Part shown: in pieces, positions 21,430 to 33,029 of the stretch | Layout: the number at the start of each line of letters is the position of its first letter | How positions within the stretch are numbered: position 1 is the stretch's first letter | Source: Litoditis marina | Lineage: Eukaryota; Nematoda; Chromadorea; Rhabditida; Rhabditidae | Reading direction: 5' to 3' | DNA: 64,000 nt | NCBI GenBank assembly: GCA_964036275.1 | Contig: OZ038434.1 | Coordinates: 35,115,279-35,179,278, forward strand | Position numbers and translations under genes: made by a program | The notes under the pieces: generated by a model | The model's input: only the letters and a program-made list of their open reading frames with translations | Databases searched by the model: none | What the model was told of the DNA's origin: nothing

Positions 21430-23170
21430 TCAATAACCGGCTGTACCGTATTAATACCACCCGTTTATTTATTTTTCTTCCTCGATCACTCTTTAGTCAG
21501 TTATAGCATTGTCTATTCATTGTTTTACCAACCCTCCACTAAAAACACGAAAAATCAAGGAAAATATTCATTCAGAACGATAATTGGTCATAAATACAAT
21601 TTTAATATAAAAATACAAAAGTTAATACAAATCGATATTGTAGATATCAAATATAACAGAGCAACTTCATGAGAGGATTAGCATTGAGCGTGACAGTTTT
21701 ATATTTGACTGATGAATAGATGAAAAGGAGAGTTTTGACTCTGCAAATAGGAGCAGCCATCACACGTTTTAAATTATCTTTTCTTCCCCTTCCTTTCTTA
21801 TTTCGTTCGTTAAAAAAGGACCATGATGTGGTCCGATTACAACGCTTCAGTCCCTTACAAAGCAATTCATTTTTCAATTGCAGTTTAAAGGACCGATGTC
21901 ACGGGATTGGTCCACATAATCGTCCTTCTTCAAGCTGAATACAAAATCATACAGCTCAGCACCCAACTGAGATACCATAATAGCGACAATCTGTTAACAT
22001 GTGGGTTATCGGATCAGTAAAGTCGGTTTTCTGTATTTTTGGTCCAATTTCTGATTTAAACCAAGGGGTTCTAGCTGGGCGACAGCGTCTGGATGCATTC
22101 TCGCCTGATCAGGATCTTAGAAAACGACGGATCAATGTAAAGCATGATATCCTCTGTGAAAACCATGGTACTTTTCATTACCATTAGGACTCTATTTTTC
22201 CGAGAATTAATGACTTATCATAACTTCAACTGTGTTGAAAATATTTTCGATAACTGTTCGTAATGAAGAATCTAGTGCGGATGATGTTGATTTGTGAGTT
22301 GTAACGTTCATCATATACGTGCTGAGAAAGTACTAAACGTTTTGTGATCATTCTGTAGAAGTCTTAGTGGAAATGCAGCAGACTATAGTTAGGGTAGTAC
22401 GGTAGAAGGCGAATAGAAAATTCAAATTATCTCAACAGTTCTTATGCGTACAGACCATTAGCTAAATAGAATACTTCTGTTACAAACCAAAATGAACGAA
22501 CTTTGCAAAAATACAAATACAGTGGACAGCGTGAAATCTGAAGAGACACGAATTGTGACGAAGAAAGTGGGCATGACTTCACCATATGGAATTATCCGTC
22601 TCTGAAACAGAAATTTTGTAGATGGTTGTTCATTCCAGTATACCAATAAATAAAAAGAGTGGTAGAATTTCGGCATATGCACTCTAATCCATCCGTCACC
22701 ATCTACATTAATTGCTGTGAGTAGGACTTTGAAGGGAGTGAGACTTTCAATTGAAAAAAAATTTAATTTATAACTTTTTGGTCATTTTCTATAGTGATGA
22801 CAGTTGGGAGAACACTCTAATAGTGGGCGATAGAAAAACTATAAAATGTGATAAATAAGATATTTTTATGTAATTAAATACGTATGAGAAGCTTTATATA
22901 ACTTTCTTTAAACGAAAACCTACATATCAAATTCAGAGTTGGAAGAAATAACAATGTAACAACGATTTTATATAATGTTTAAAATTATGTATGTAACTAC
23001 CCACCTGAATGTTATAGTTGAATAACATCTCGTTGAAAGAATAGGACAAATCTGTAAATTACATGAATTGAAATGAAATTCCTATCTGCATATTATATAA
23101 GTTGAAAATTGAAATGAAGGGCATGGAATCGCGAACGATGAAAGGGAGTTTAACGGGAGTTTTAGTTCAC
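21430..23170. other. no gene seen
   Basis: Apart from the element at 21812-21930 and a lone MITE end (TGTAGAAGTCTTAGTGG at about 22355), I see no supported gene, RNA or repeat array in this AT-rich stretch. Confidence 0.5.
21812..21930. mobile_element. MITE-like element, GTGGACCAAT ends, copy 1
   Basis: Left end AAAAAAGGACCATGATGTGG and right end TTGGTCCACATAATCGTCC are inverted complements, 119 bp overall. A second copy with the same ends is at 59966-60085, just upstream of the first galectin exon seen. Confidence 0.65.
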
Positions 23171-23174
23171 ATCA

Positions 23175-23390
23175 ATTCTAATGAGACTCCTACAGTACAT
23201 TTTCTTACTTTCCAATGAATGTTGTCTAATATTAACTTCAACTGCTTGGTAAACATGTTGAAATACTTGTTGCAATAGAATATCTGAATCGAATGCGACA
23301 ATTGTTGAACAGTTCGATAACATCTACATAATATTAACGCACTGAAAGTTTTGTACTACTACTTCCTACCGTAGGAGTCTCGGTAGGATT
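23175..23390. mobile_element. MITE, (T)CCTACTGAGACTCC ends, copy 1
   Basis: Left end ATTCTAATGAGACTCCTACA, right end CTACCGTAGGAGTCTCGGTA, 216 bp, non-coding. Copies are at 32736-32944 and 55434-55634, with single ends near 22355 and 28173. Confidence 0.75.
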
Positions 23391-23910
23391 AGAAAAAACT
23401 AGGTAACGGGAATTAATATCAGTTTCGTTGGGGAAGACACAGTTCACGAAGAACTCACTATAATTTGAACGATTGAAATGTTAGTTATTTCATGGGAACT
23501 TTAGTTCCTAAAATCAGGAAAGGATTGGTGAAATTTAATCGTAATGTTATTCCAGTTATTCTCTCAATTTACAATTTTTCGTTTACAGTTCCGCAAAATA
23601 TTTGCCATGTGGATAGATTGAGAAATTATTATGGTGTTATAAATTCTATATTTTATATCTATTCATTAACGACGTTTATTCACGAGATGGTGCTCATATT
23701 ATAGTCCTCGTCATTCCTATATGTAATGTGTAACTTCCGCAGACTTAATAAGTCACCTCCCAGTAGACAATCATGAGAAAGTATAATTCAACTTATGAAT
23801 AACAACAAAAACTATTAATGGAATTTAGGAGAAGAAGACCTACAAATCCTAATTCGTGTTGAAACTTCCCAGAAAACATATCAACTTATTGTTATTTCTG
23901 TTTCTGAAAA

Positions 23911-24073
23911 CAGTGGCCGTGTTTTGTAAGCATAAGTAGTCGGGTAAGCTATTTTAGCAACACACTGAAACTAGCAGAACTCCGCTTAATTAGCAGAACA
24001 TATAATAAAATAGTCGTAACTTGAATTAGAATTAGGTTATTGAAATTTTTGAGCTCACAAAACTCGGCCACAG
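23911..24073. mobile_element. MITE-like element, CAGTGGCCG ends, copy 2
   Basis: The left end CAGTGGCCGTGTTTTGTAAG and right end ACAAAACTCGGCCACAGG are inverted. It is a 163-bp relative of the element at 11902-12145. Confidence 0.65.
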
Positions 24074-24204
24074 GAAACTTTCCAAATACATATTCAAAAT
24101 GTCTTTAATATTTTATTTCTCTGTATGTTATTTTCGAGAGAAGCGCCTAGACTTCACTATTTTTTGGATGAAAATGTTCGGAATGTCCATCACCGAACTC
24201 TTGG

Positions 24205-24770
24205 CGTTGTCGTATCTAGTACGGGTTTCTTGCGGTCGCAGCAGAAGGTCGGATGAGTTGAAAACTACGTAATTCGAAAGATAAATATCAGTCGGAGAAA
24301 TTTCAGGAACAATTACTCCTAAGCAATGAACCTAAATTTTAATTCTCACGAAAAAACTTTTCAACATAATAACGAGTCTGGAAAACAATGTACATACCTG
24401 CTGGAAACCCGTACTAGATACGATGCGGCCAGGAATCATACCATTCTTCAAAAGAAAAAAGGACAGAAATCTGCTTACTCCGTCATTTCTGAATTTAACT
24501 CAAAACTAGTTATGTCTAGAGAAAAATCAACTACAAAGTCCAAAAAACCAGTTCTTAAATGTTTGCTACTTTGTTTAGTAGTCCCCGTCACTATTATGTG
24601 GAGTACAGGAATAAGTTAATGATAGTTTTCGAAGTAAAAAGTCTATTCGTCCTAAGTTGTTATTTATCTGTATTTCTATCCCAAAGCAGACGTAGATAAG
24701 ACATAACTTGGCAACCATCAAAAATGATCGGAAACCTAATTCTTGATTGAAAAGTATACTAGAATTTTCA
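24205..24770. repeat. Dispersed repeat flanking the LINE, copy 1
   Basis: Words such as TATCTAGTACGGGT, CAACATAATAA, ACTATTATGTGGAGTAC and TAATGATAGTTTTC recur in the same order at 27640-28110. Copies are strongly diverged. The single ORF inside (24326-24619) is not shared by the partner, so it is not taken as a gene. Confidence 0.6.
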
Positions 24771-24827
24771 ACTTTTCCCGGCATTAATTGAAGACCATGC
24801 TTAGTGAAACGCATTTTTCTACGCCTA

Positions 24828-25128
24828 CCCGTAGGCCAAATTTCTTCCCGAACCGACTCTTCCCGAACCGAAACCGAACCGATTCTTCCCGAGCCAGTTG
24901 GTTCGGTAAGGAACCGAACCGTTTGTGTACTCAAACCGACATGAAACCGAAGCAAACCGTAATAAACGTTACGCCGTCGAACTTCAGCACTAATTACATG
25001 AATTGGTTCGGTTCCAACTTTGTTTGGCTAAATTTGGTTTGGTTCTAGGATGAACCAGCTGGTTCGGGAAGAATCGGTTCGGTTTTGGTTCGGGAAGAGT
25101 CGGTTCGGGAAGGAATTCACCTACCCGT
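24828..25128. repeat. Inverted repeat built of GGTTCGG/CCGAACC words
   Basis: Left arm 24828-24904 (TTCTTCCCGAACCGAC, CCGAACCGATTCTTCCCG) and right arm 25050-25128 (CGGGAAGAATCGGTTCGG, CGGGAAGAGTCGGTTCGG) are inverted complements around an AT-rich centre. TACCCGTAG borders both sides. It is a fold-back element about 300 bp long. Confidence 0.75.
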
Positions 25129-25381
25129 AGCGTTGGTGAACACGGCCGCAAAAGAATGAGAAAGGTAGAAGCGAATAACACGCGCTCTACGGGAGGGGAG
25201 AACTCACGCGATCTACGTAAGAGGAAATTTAGTTGCTCTACGTGCAAATAAGACACAGCGATTTTACGTGGAAAAAAATTAAAGCACGCGCTATACGTGA
25301 AAACTAACTATTGCGCTGAAAGATAATAGGTCGTCCCGCATCAACCAATCATTCAAAAGAGGTAGAGGGGATGAAAAGCTG

Positions 25382-27493
25382 TCTTGATTGATTGATTTAT
25401 TACGCATATAAATACGTGAAAAAATGAGTTGAGAAGTGGGAAAAAGTGGTGGAAACAGAAATAAAACATAGAACAAAGTGATAAAGTGGGATGTGGAATG
25501 AGAACAGTACTACAACAACACAGTAACGATATATATGTCGGAATGATGACCGTTTACACAACAATAAAATCAGAAACTGAGCAAGAAGATAACTAACACA
25601 AGCCACTGACCTACAAAACTCAAATGGGTTCCAACAGACACGTTCAATTCATTAATTAGTTAAGGGTTTCAAACAAATATTTTTTCATACATTTGACTGA
25701 AACAGGTACAGATTTATTTTTCGTGATTTTCAAGTATTTAGAACCAGCTCTGACAGTGAAAAATTGTGCTCTAGTCTTGAATTTGGGAGCGGTGAAACGT
25801 AATTTCAACCTTGTACCCCTGGTTCGCGAGTTATCAAAGGTATAAAACTTTGCAGTCTCAACGCCAGAGTTTCCATGTACAATCTTGTGAACCATGATCA
25901 AATCAAAGACGTTACGTCTTTTCTCTAAAGACTGAAGACCTAATTTCTTATTTCTGAACTCAGCTGACGGTATTTTACAATACGTATAACCTCCTAGTCG
26001 CATGAATAACTTCCTAGTGAAGTCATTCTGCACTGATTCGATTGCTTTTACACACATTCTCTCAGAGTTGAACACAGTGCAGCCACTCTCAACAATAGGA
26101 CGAATGTATGTTTTGTAAACCTTAATCCACGTGAACTTATTCTTCAGTTTCAAAGTTTTGAACATATTGTATGTCCTTCTTTTAGCTGCAGCGACTATAC
26201 GTTTGCAATGATCGGCAAATGTCAAACTACTTGTGACTGTGAAACCTAAATCGCGCACAGTGTCACAACCGCCCATGACAGTTCCATTGACTGTATACAC
26301 ATTCTTGGGGTTTTTATTTCCAATATGTAGTACCTTTGTTTTTTCTACGGACAAAGGTAACTCCCACTGAACCGACCAAGAGTACATACTGTCAATCGAT
26401 TCTTGCAAATGCACTTTACTATCATCCACACAGAAATCCTGGTAAATCTTTGTATCATCTGCAAAAACTTTGCAGCTCACTAAACCTGGTTTGACAAGTA
26501 TACTAGGTACTTCGCACGTATAAACACTAAAGAGGAGTGGAGAAATGGCTCCACCTTGAGGTACTCCACTAGTAATCTTGAAAACATCAGAAAGACTATC
26601 TTTTACTTTGACTTGAAAAGTTCTTTGTAATAAAAACTTTTCTAGCCAATTGACTGTTTGGTTGTGGAAACCAAGTGCTCTCAACTTATACAATAACTTG
26701 GGATGTGAAACTCGATCAAAAGCTTTCGAGAAGTCGAAATATACCACATCAGTGAATCTATCCTTATCAGTAGTGTTTGTCCAATCATTAACACACTCTA
26801 GCATCTGAGTTTCAACAGATTTTCCTTTTCTGAAACCATGTTGATGCTCGGAAATAATTTTATTTCGATCTAGATGGCCAGTCATATGCTTTTTTAGAAT
26901 TTTCTCAAACAAACGAGCAAAAATGGAGGTAATACTGATTGGCCTGTAATTGTTCGGATCTGTAAACGGTGCTTTCTTTGGTATAGGGGTAACCAAGGAA
27001 TGTTTCCAACGTTTTGGTACCTCACAACGTATCATACTCAGGGTGAAAAGGAATTCCAAAGGCTCACTAATTTGGCCAACTACTTCTTTAATAAACTTGA
27101 ACGGAATTCCGTCAGGAGTGACTGAAAAAGATTGAGGCCACGAATTGAGAGCATTTTCAATAGAAACTCTGTCAAAGAGAACGTGACTATCACAATGTTT
27201 AGTTGCACGATTGAAGGGTGGGAGTTTACCATTGTCAGTCGAATAAACTTTCGAAAATACCTCGGCAAGCAAGTCGGACTTTTCTTTGTCCGATGTGCAA
27301 AGTCTATGATCAGAGCTTATCAAACTAGACAAACTATTTGATTTACCAGTTTTCTGATCAACCAATCGATATACAGCATTTTTACCACCTTTATTGATAA
27401 GTTTGTTCTCTGTCTTAAAAGCTATTGCCTCACACTTAAACAACATACGAGGAGGCGGTTTAAACTCAAATAATATAGGTTTACTTGCGTATG
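25382..27493 (-). mobile_element. 5'-truncated non-LTR retrotransposon (LINE, CR1/Jockey-like)
   Basis: The element reads on the minus strand. An open frame runs from a stop at about 27493 down to 25656. The 3' region then ends in AATAAATCAATCAATCAA at about 25402-25385, a short tandem tail typical of LINEs. No endonuclease domain precedes the reverse transcriptase, so the 5' part was lost, the usual outcome of incomplete target-primed reverse transcription. Diverged repeat copies lie on both sides (24205-24770, 27640-28110). Confidence 0.8.
25656..27446 (-). CDS. Reverse transcriptase of truncated LINE
   Basis: A 596-residue uninterrupted frame. In order: NNYRPISITS (RT block 1), EHQHGFRKGKS, YFDFSKAFDRVSH (block with first catalytic Asp), GVPQGGAISPLLF, the FADD catalytic core (about residue 320), and a C-terminal region with the KVYKTYIRPIVE-type thumb segment. 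The fold and motif spacing are those of CR1/Jockey-group LINEs. The frame continues about 16 codons above the chosen ATG to a stop, so translation start is arbitrary. All catalytic residues seen are intact, so the copy may be young, but without an endonuclease it is not autonomous. Confidence 0.85.
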   Translation of the reverse strand: MLFKCEAIAFKTENKLINKGGKNAVYRLVDQKTGKSNSLSSLISSDHRLCTSDKEKSDLLAEVFSKVYSTDNGKLPPFNRATKHCDSHVLFDRVSIENALNSWPQSFSVTPDGIPFKFIKEVVGQISEPLEFLFTLSMIRCEVPKRWKHSLVTPIPKKAPFTDPNNYRPISITSIFARLFEKILKKHMTGHLDRNKIISEHQHGFRKGKSVETQMLECVNDWTNTTDKDRFTDVVYFDFSKAFDRVSHPKLLYKLRALGFHNQTVNWLEKFLLQRTFQVKVKDSLSDVFKITSGVPQGGAISPLLFSVYTCEVPSILVKPGLVSCKVFADDTKIYQDFCVDDSKVHLQESIDSMYSWSVQWELPLSVEKTKVLHIGNKNPKNVYTVNGTVMGGCDTVRDLGFTVTSSLTFADHCKRIVAAAKRRTYNMFKTLKLKNKFTWIKVYKTYIRPIVESGCTVFNSERMCVKAIESVQNDFTRKLFMRLGGYTYCKIPSAEFRNKKLGLQSLEKRRNVFDLIMVHKIVHGNSGVETAKFYTFDNSRTRGTRLKLRFTAPKFKTRAQFFTVRAGSKYLKITKNKSVPVSVKCMKKYLFETLN

Positions 27494-27639
27494 TATAAAT
27501 CTAGAATCTAAAAGGACATTATGCCGAACACAAACCTAGCAACTACAGATCTGTTCCTGAAGAAGATACTGAGGTTATATCGTTTTGAGAGAGACGATAC
27601 TTCCTTCTTCGCGCTTCAGTTCACCCATTCATCACTACT

Positions 27640-28110
27640 TTTGTGATATCTAGTACGGGTATTCAACTGTCGCGGCGGCAACTACGAAAATAATGTAATT
27701 TTCAGAAACATCTATTCCTAGTCAATGACCGGAATTCCCATTTTTACGAAAATACTGTTCAACATAATAATATCATTTCTCATTTCTGGAAAATACTGTA
27801 CATACGTGCACGAGGCATGTACTTCTCTTTCAAAAGGAACAGTTGTCCGTTAACTGACTATCTTCAAATAAGAGTTACCACTTTCTCGATTCTTACTAAT
27901 ATATTCACTGCCACTTCAGCTTTAAACATAGTCACCACTATGTGGACTACTGCAGTAAAATAATGATAGTTTTCAAAGTGAGAAGTCGATTCGTTCTAGT
28001 TGTTGTATGGCTGTATTTCTAATTTAAAGCAGCGATAGAGAACACATAACTTTGGAACCAAATGAGCGGAAACATAATGCTTGATTAAAAACTATGCTAG
28101 CAGTTTCAAT
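27640..28110. repeat. Dispersed repeat flanking the LINE, copy 2
   Basis: Diverged direct copy of 24205-24770, sharing ATCTAGTACGGGT, CTGTTCAACATAATAA and AATGATAGTTTTC. A MITE end follows at 28173. 28200-28850 holds nothing that I recognise. Confidence 0.55.
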
Positions 28111-28859
28111 TTATAACGTTGTAGTATTTTCGGCGTGAAATGAAGAGTATGATTGCCTGATATAGTCGCCACCATGCTGATTGAGACTCCTACAGTACAC
28201 TATCCATTTTTATGGGTTTTTCAATGCAAACTTTATATTTGTCAACATAAAAATTCGAAAATACTTTGCAATAGGTTATCGTAATTAAAGACACAAACTT
28301 TTAACCTTCCCAATTAGATTTACGTTATAAAACCGAAGTTGTTTATTGGTTTTCGAAGGTTCACTTAGCTTGGCTAAGAATGCATACATTCTAATAGAAA
28401 ATACAGCCAAATATCGGAATTCTACCGTTACTTTGTACGGTAACCCGAACTCAGTTATAGGTTAGCTAGCGGTTACCTGTGAGGTTTCTTTGGAAAGGGT
28501 TACGAAAAAATCCAGTAAGATATAGAATTGGCTCAGAAAACCTGTGCCGATTACGCAAGCAACCGGATTGATAATATCCAACAATAATCAGCCCGAATGT
28601 TTCCGTAAAGAAACGTTGGTTGGTTCTCAAAAGTAAAGTGCATTTCGGTTATTTGAAATGAAACCGAATTATTAAATTCAATCACATGTTTCCGAAGTAC
28701 ATGTAGTATAAATGCGTAGATTATTTGTGGTTTGGAATTGCAATAATGACAACAGGTTATGACTAGTAATAATAAATGAAAATGAAACCTCGCTCGGGCG
28801 AGTAAGAAGAATGAACGAAAAACATGTTCTTAAATGAATCTTCTTTCCGAAATCAATAA

Positions 28860-29060
28860 CCCGCATCTGCTGCCGATTCTAGGCCGCAGCCCGCAATCAC
28901 TCCCGCATTAGTGCCGCACCCGCATTTGCTGCCGCTTTTTGCCCGAAATCACAAAATCAATCGATAAGTTGCGCGGCAGTTCCGCACGATTGCCTGAGTC
29001 AGAGTTCAAAGTTCAAATTTCGAAATGCAAAGTTCAAACTACAAATTTTGTTAAAAAGTT
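28860..29060. repeat. GCCGC-rich dispersed repeat, copy 2
   Basis: CTGCCGATTC, GTGCCGCACCC and GCGGCAGTTCCGCACG recur. It is the inverted relative of 21190-21410. A GTTCAAATTTCGAAATGCAA segment follows, also present near 21140. Confidence 0.55.
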
Positions 29061-29684
29061 CGAAATGAAAAAATCAAGAAACTTGTCACACGTTACGTGT
29101 GTGGCGTGTTTAGGGTTAGATATAATGAAATACATATCAACGGTTTAGCTTTGTCCACGACAGAACATGATCAAACTCAGACATATAAGAGCCTCTCTAT
29201 AAATGCTATAAGGATCTTTCACATGAAAAAGGTCATAGTGAAGTACTATTTGAAGGGGAAAGCACTTCAGAAAAGGACCCCCAATGGGAAAACGTACCCA
29301 TTGGGGTAAGGGAGGCGGAGGATTCTAGCTGCATAAAAGGGAGCTGACTGAGATGGAACTCATTATTGTTGGAGTATATTTCTTCGTCTAATGTTTCACA
29401 CATATATTGTGAGACTATTTTTCACTTATCTTCTTTCTTAAGGACGATTTCCATCGTAAGTAATTTATACTTTTCAACTCAAGTACGCCACTATTCCATC
29501 TGTAATGCTTACGATCCTCGTTGCATGTATTATTTAACTAACATAGCGTTTACAAAACATATAAAAGATTTGAAAATACTAGATTTAAAGCATTCAAAAC
29601 GTATGCACTTGTTTTTCAGTATGAAATCATAAAAAGGTGATCGAAACTTTTTCGTAGACTGAGTAATAGGGTGAACGGTTGGCG

Positions 29685-29865
29685 GCTGGGAAGTTCTTCT
29701 CAACTATTCTAGGAACGTGTAAAAAACTGCTTTATGAGTAAACGATTGAAATTGAAGTTATTTTATATTAGAAATGATCAAATGTGATGTTCATTTGGGG
29801 TACTTCTCAACTATTCTAGGAACGTGTAAAAACTGCTTTATGAGTAAACGATTGAAATTAAAACA
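29685..29865. repeat. ~115-bp tandem duplication
   Basis: CTTCTCAACTATTCTAGGAA ... TTTATGAGTAAACGATTGAA occurs at 29693-29755 and again at 29804-29865, nearly identical. 29060-29690 otherwise holds no gene that I support, only a small hairpin at about 29278-29306 (CCCAATGGG/CCCATTGGGG). Confidence 0.7.
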
Positions 29866-29959
29866 AGAGGGGACCTATATCTATTTATCAAATTACCCAA
29901 TTTTGTGATTTCCCGTCGTTGAATTGAAGAGGGAACCTATATCCTTTTCCGCTTTTCAG

Positions 29960-30793
29960 AGGGTTCGAACCCGATGAGCCAATGACGTCTCAAGCCCTGA
30001 GAGGTCCCCGGCAGCCGTTGGCATACCTTTCGTCAAACGTTCCGCTGCCCCCGGTCATTCAAAAACCGTGGAACCTGTCTCTTCAACTGAAGGAAGGATA
30101 CAAAGAAGATGAAGAAGCTCGCTGTCCGGTTAGTTTCTGTTTTACATTTTTGGCTATCATCTGATCACACATTTTCAACACAACGAAATAATACTTCTCA
30201 AAGTAGAATCATACAACAGTAAAGTCTGACTAAGCGACAAGAAGTAGTCGGTTTTCAAATGTAAACACGCTAAAATTTAAAATTTTTCCAGCAAAGTAGA
30301 CCAATTTTCACCTTTTCGACTAAAACTTAGTCTGTTTTTTTCGAACTTTGACTATTCGGACATTGGAAATAGTTATGAATCAGTTATTTGATGTTTTATC
30401 GGTAGACGAACGACAGTTGAGCTACAACATGTTCTAGGAGGGGGGGGGGGGCTGTTTGAACGATCTATAGAAAAGACTTTGAGTTGAAATTATAAACATG
30501 CTCCTAGCATCATTCGGAGTGATCAAGTGTCGAAAAACGCCAGGAAAACTCAATAGGATACAAAATATGGTGGAGATAACATAAGGTCCTCTATCCCTAT
30601 AGTGTTCCATGTTCTAGGTATGCCTCAATGAGGACATTGGTGAAGAGGTCGCCAGACCAGGCATCAGCACAGCTTCTGTAGAGCGTGTCTCGTGGTCTCC
30701 ATCAAGGCGCAGGAACAAGCAATGAGGACAGACGACAAAAAGAAGAGTATATGTTGTCCCGTCTGTAGAGTAGAGCTCCAGAGGGAAGGTTGA
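29960..30793 (+). pseudogene. RING-like zinc-finger gene, copy 1 (frameshifted)
   Basis: Exon A ends at 30128 with donor GTTAGT; exon B is 30618-30793 after acceptor TTCTAG. Joined in phase 0 they give RCPVC, the first Cys pair of a RING. In exon B the second part (QHSFCRACLVVSIK ... CCPVCR) lies one base out of frame, so this copy is broken near 30660. Both copies in the window have Ile where the Cys before the RING His is expected. The conserved segment PWNLSLQLKEG lies upstream of the RING. RING proteins are usually E3 ubiquitin ligases; here function is doubtful. The second copy is at 52695-53120 on the other strand. Confidence 0.6.
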
Positions 30794-32440
30794 TTATTTT
30801 TTGGTTTTTGGATTTTAATAATATTGTGTTTTTATTAATCGAGTCATTTTATTCATCATAAAGATGTATCATCTTTTTCTTCAGAGTTCACATGAAAAAA
30901 AAGTGTAACGACTCGCGAAGACTACAAAGTTCAAACTACAAATTTCAAAAAACTCATTGATCAAATTTCAGCATTATAATTATTTACATCATACATTTCG
31001 AAAATCAATATCCTTGTTTCCTGGATTTCCGTAGATCACAGGATCAAACTCAGGTCCCTTGTAAAGTACTCCTTCCATGTTAAAAAATCCGTCCCTCTCT
31101 AGTTTTGACATATGAGTTAACCCTCTGACCTTATAGCAAATGAGAAACAATCATCAAAAATCAAAAAAAAACATAATCTTCATATAAGACGTAGCCAAAT
31201 AAAAATATTTTGAAAACCGCTTATTTCAGAAACTTGCACACCAAGTGACGATCTCATACCCATCCACTTTTCTTACTCAGTAACACTCTATTTCCCAAAA
31301 ACGCGCTCCAACTGCGATTTCTGTGGAAGAATTATCAGTCTGTCAACGTACAAACTGTCAGTTCGAGTGAACCAACAGTTTGTCAAGTGACAAACTGTCG
31401 GCGGGGGGTCCCATCCTAATTTAACCATTCAACCACAAAATAATGCTTCAAAATAGAATTTATATTTCAAAAGCACGTTAAACACATTATATCAGTAAAA
31501 TGAATGATTCTAGAAAACTGTTCAACATTTTTCCTAATTCAGAGGTTGTTGAATTTCTATGATGTTTCAATTAATATTAATTTGGTGATTCCCATATAAC
31601 AGACTAGTTTTTCGGCACTGATTTTCATTAGAATAATTATGCATTATTCATACTGAGTTCCTTTTCTATTGTTATATTAGTTTTACTCGTACAATTCCAC
31701 AATTGTTTAGTTTCCAGTCAGACTTTCTCAAAAAACCTAGTACCGAGTAAATTACCATTGTGTAAGAGATAGAAGTCATACAAACTTTATTAAGTCAGTT
31801 CTTTTAGTTCTTAAACTAGCGCATTCAGTGGGTAGGGGACAGCCGTCATTTGGGGCGAGTAGCGGCGGCTAAATGAAAGGCGGGGCGCCAGACAGTTTCG
31901 AAAAGATTCGATTATCGATCGATGGCAGAGGCGCGCGGTGCCCTGCCTCGCCCGCGCCTGCCTCCTTCTTACGTGCGCGTGCATTAATTAAAACAGTAAT
32001 TTAGCACTTTTGAAATGAAAATAATCGGATTTAAACTCGAATAGATAAAAACACTATTTAATCCAATGTATTTTAATGTGAAATTGTCTAATTTAGTGCA
32101 GGAACTTCAAAATTCTCACAATTAGTGCTGTTTTGATGTGGAATAGTTTGAAAATATGTACATTAACTAGATAATAACTTCATTAGTCAACATAGCCCCT
32201 CTCTAACTGATTTGAATACAATTTTTAGTAACAGAGACCCACTTGCAATATTTTGGTAAACGTTAGAGCCAACGGTCACACTTTATTCGTGTACAAAGTG
32301 CGCTTGCACGGAGGGGAACACGGGCTGGACACTTTGTCAAGTTACAAAGTGCGAATCGGGTATAAAATGCTGGGGGAGCCCATACAGTGAAATGTTACTC
32401 AGTAGAGGCTTGATTCACTGGATTAGCAAAAATTATGGAA
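30794..32440. other. no gene; repeat pieces and a GC-rich patch
   Basis: 31085-31150 (CCGTCCCTCTCTAGTTTTGA, GAGTTAACCCTCTGACCTT) recurs at 38760-38825 next to the C-type lectin gene. 31350-31395 and 32275-32350 contain short palindromes (GTTTGTCAAGTGACAAAC; ACTTTGTCAAGTTACAAAGT). 31840-31990 is a GC-rich patch with ATTATCGATCGATGG, possibly a promoter region of an unseen gene. I support no CDS here. Confidence 0.45.
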
Positions 32441-32515
32441 CCATTTCCTCACTTCGTGTGCAAGTTTCTGAAATAAGCGGTTTTCAAAATATTTTTATTT
32501 GGCTGCGTCTTATAT
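31183..32515. repeat. Inverted-repeat pair spanning 1.3 kb
   Basis: 31183-31255 and 32443-32515 are inverted complements over about 73 bp with few mismatches (GCCAAATAAAAATATTTTG, AACCGCTTATTTCAGAAACT). The right arm is the end of the acidic ORF at 32449-32610, so the left arm is an inverted piece of that gene's 3' part. Confidence 0.75.
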
Positions 32516-32610
32516 CCTTCCATATCTTCGACAAAATCTTCCAGAACATAATCCATACTATCTTCTTCATTCTCCCAATCGATATCGATAAAACCGTTTT
32601 CGAAACTCAT
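32449..32610 (-). CDS. Short acidic ORF, copy 2
   Basis: ATG at 32610 to TGA at 32449, 53 residues. It opens with an acidic stretch containing IDIDWENEED and MDYVLEDFVEDMEG, then a basic C-terminus. Homologous sequence with a lost start codon is at 51680-51820. It points away from the polymerase relic at 33030, the same divergent arrangement as 15662 against 15320. Its protein shares only composition, not clear alignment, with the 124-residue acidic product there. It may be truncated by rearrangement at the 3' end. Confidence 0.5.
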   Translation of the reverse strand: MSFENGFIDIDWENEEDSMDYVLEDFVEDMEGYKTQPNKNILKTAYFRNLHTK

Positions 32611-32735
32611 ATTTCCGAAAGTAATAGTGGGACACCCTACTGCCTATTGGCACGCCAGACGTGAAACGAGACACTGTGGAAAGTGAAAGACCGTAGATGG
32701 TTAGACAGTTGTTAGATTGATATATAGTCCCCACC

Positions 32736-32944
32736 ATTCCTACTGAGACTCCTACAGTAACCTTACAAACTTTCCGAAGGCTGTTGTGAAACTGAAAATG
32801 TAGTTCATGGAAAATGCTCTCGTATATTCACTCTATGTGAGAAGGAAGAGGAGGTACTGAAATCCTCAACTTCTCCGACCAAAAGTAAGTGAGAAACTCG
32901 GCTTGGAAGTTTTGAAATCCTACTGTAGGAGTCTCAGTAGGAAT
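32736..32944. mobile_element. MITE, CCTACTGAGACTCC ends, copy 2
   Basis: Ends ATTCCTACTGAGACTCCTAC and CTGTAGGAGTCTCAGTAGGA are inverted complements of at least 20 bp; total 209 bp, non-coding. It sits between the divergent acidic ORF and polymerase relic, so it inserted into their common upstream region. Confidence 0.85.
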
Positions 32945-33010
32945 GGAAAAGACTATACATCGATTTCGTAATAATTATTACAACGTGGGACACCCTACTG
33001 CCTATAGGCA

Positions 33011-33024
33011 CCCCCCCCCCCCCC
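33011..33024. repeat. poly-C tract (14 C)
   Basis: A run of 14 C marks the break where the polymerase relic begins. Similar tracts of 12-15 are at 21001-21012 (C), 30440-30451 (G), 61531-61542 (C) and 63397-63411 (C). Confidence 0.9.
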
Positions 33025-33029
33025 CAGTT

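Noticed and set aside
24326..24619. 97-codon ORF
   Set aside because: It lies in a dispersed repeat, and the partner at 27640-28110 does not preserve the frame.
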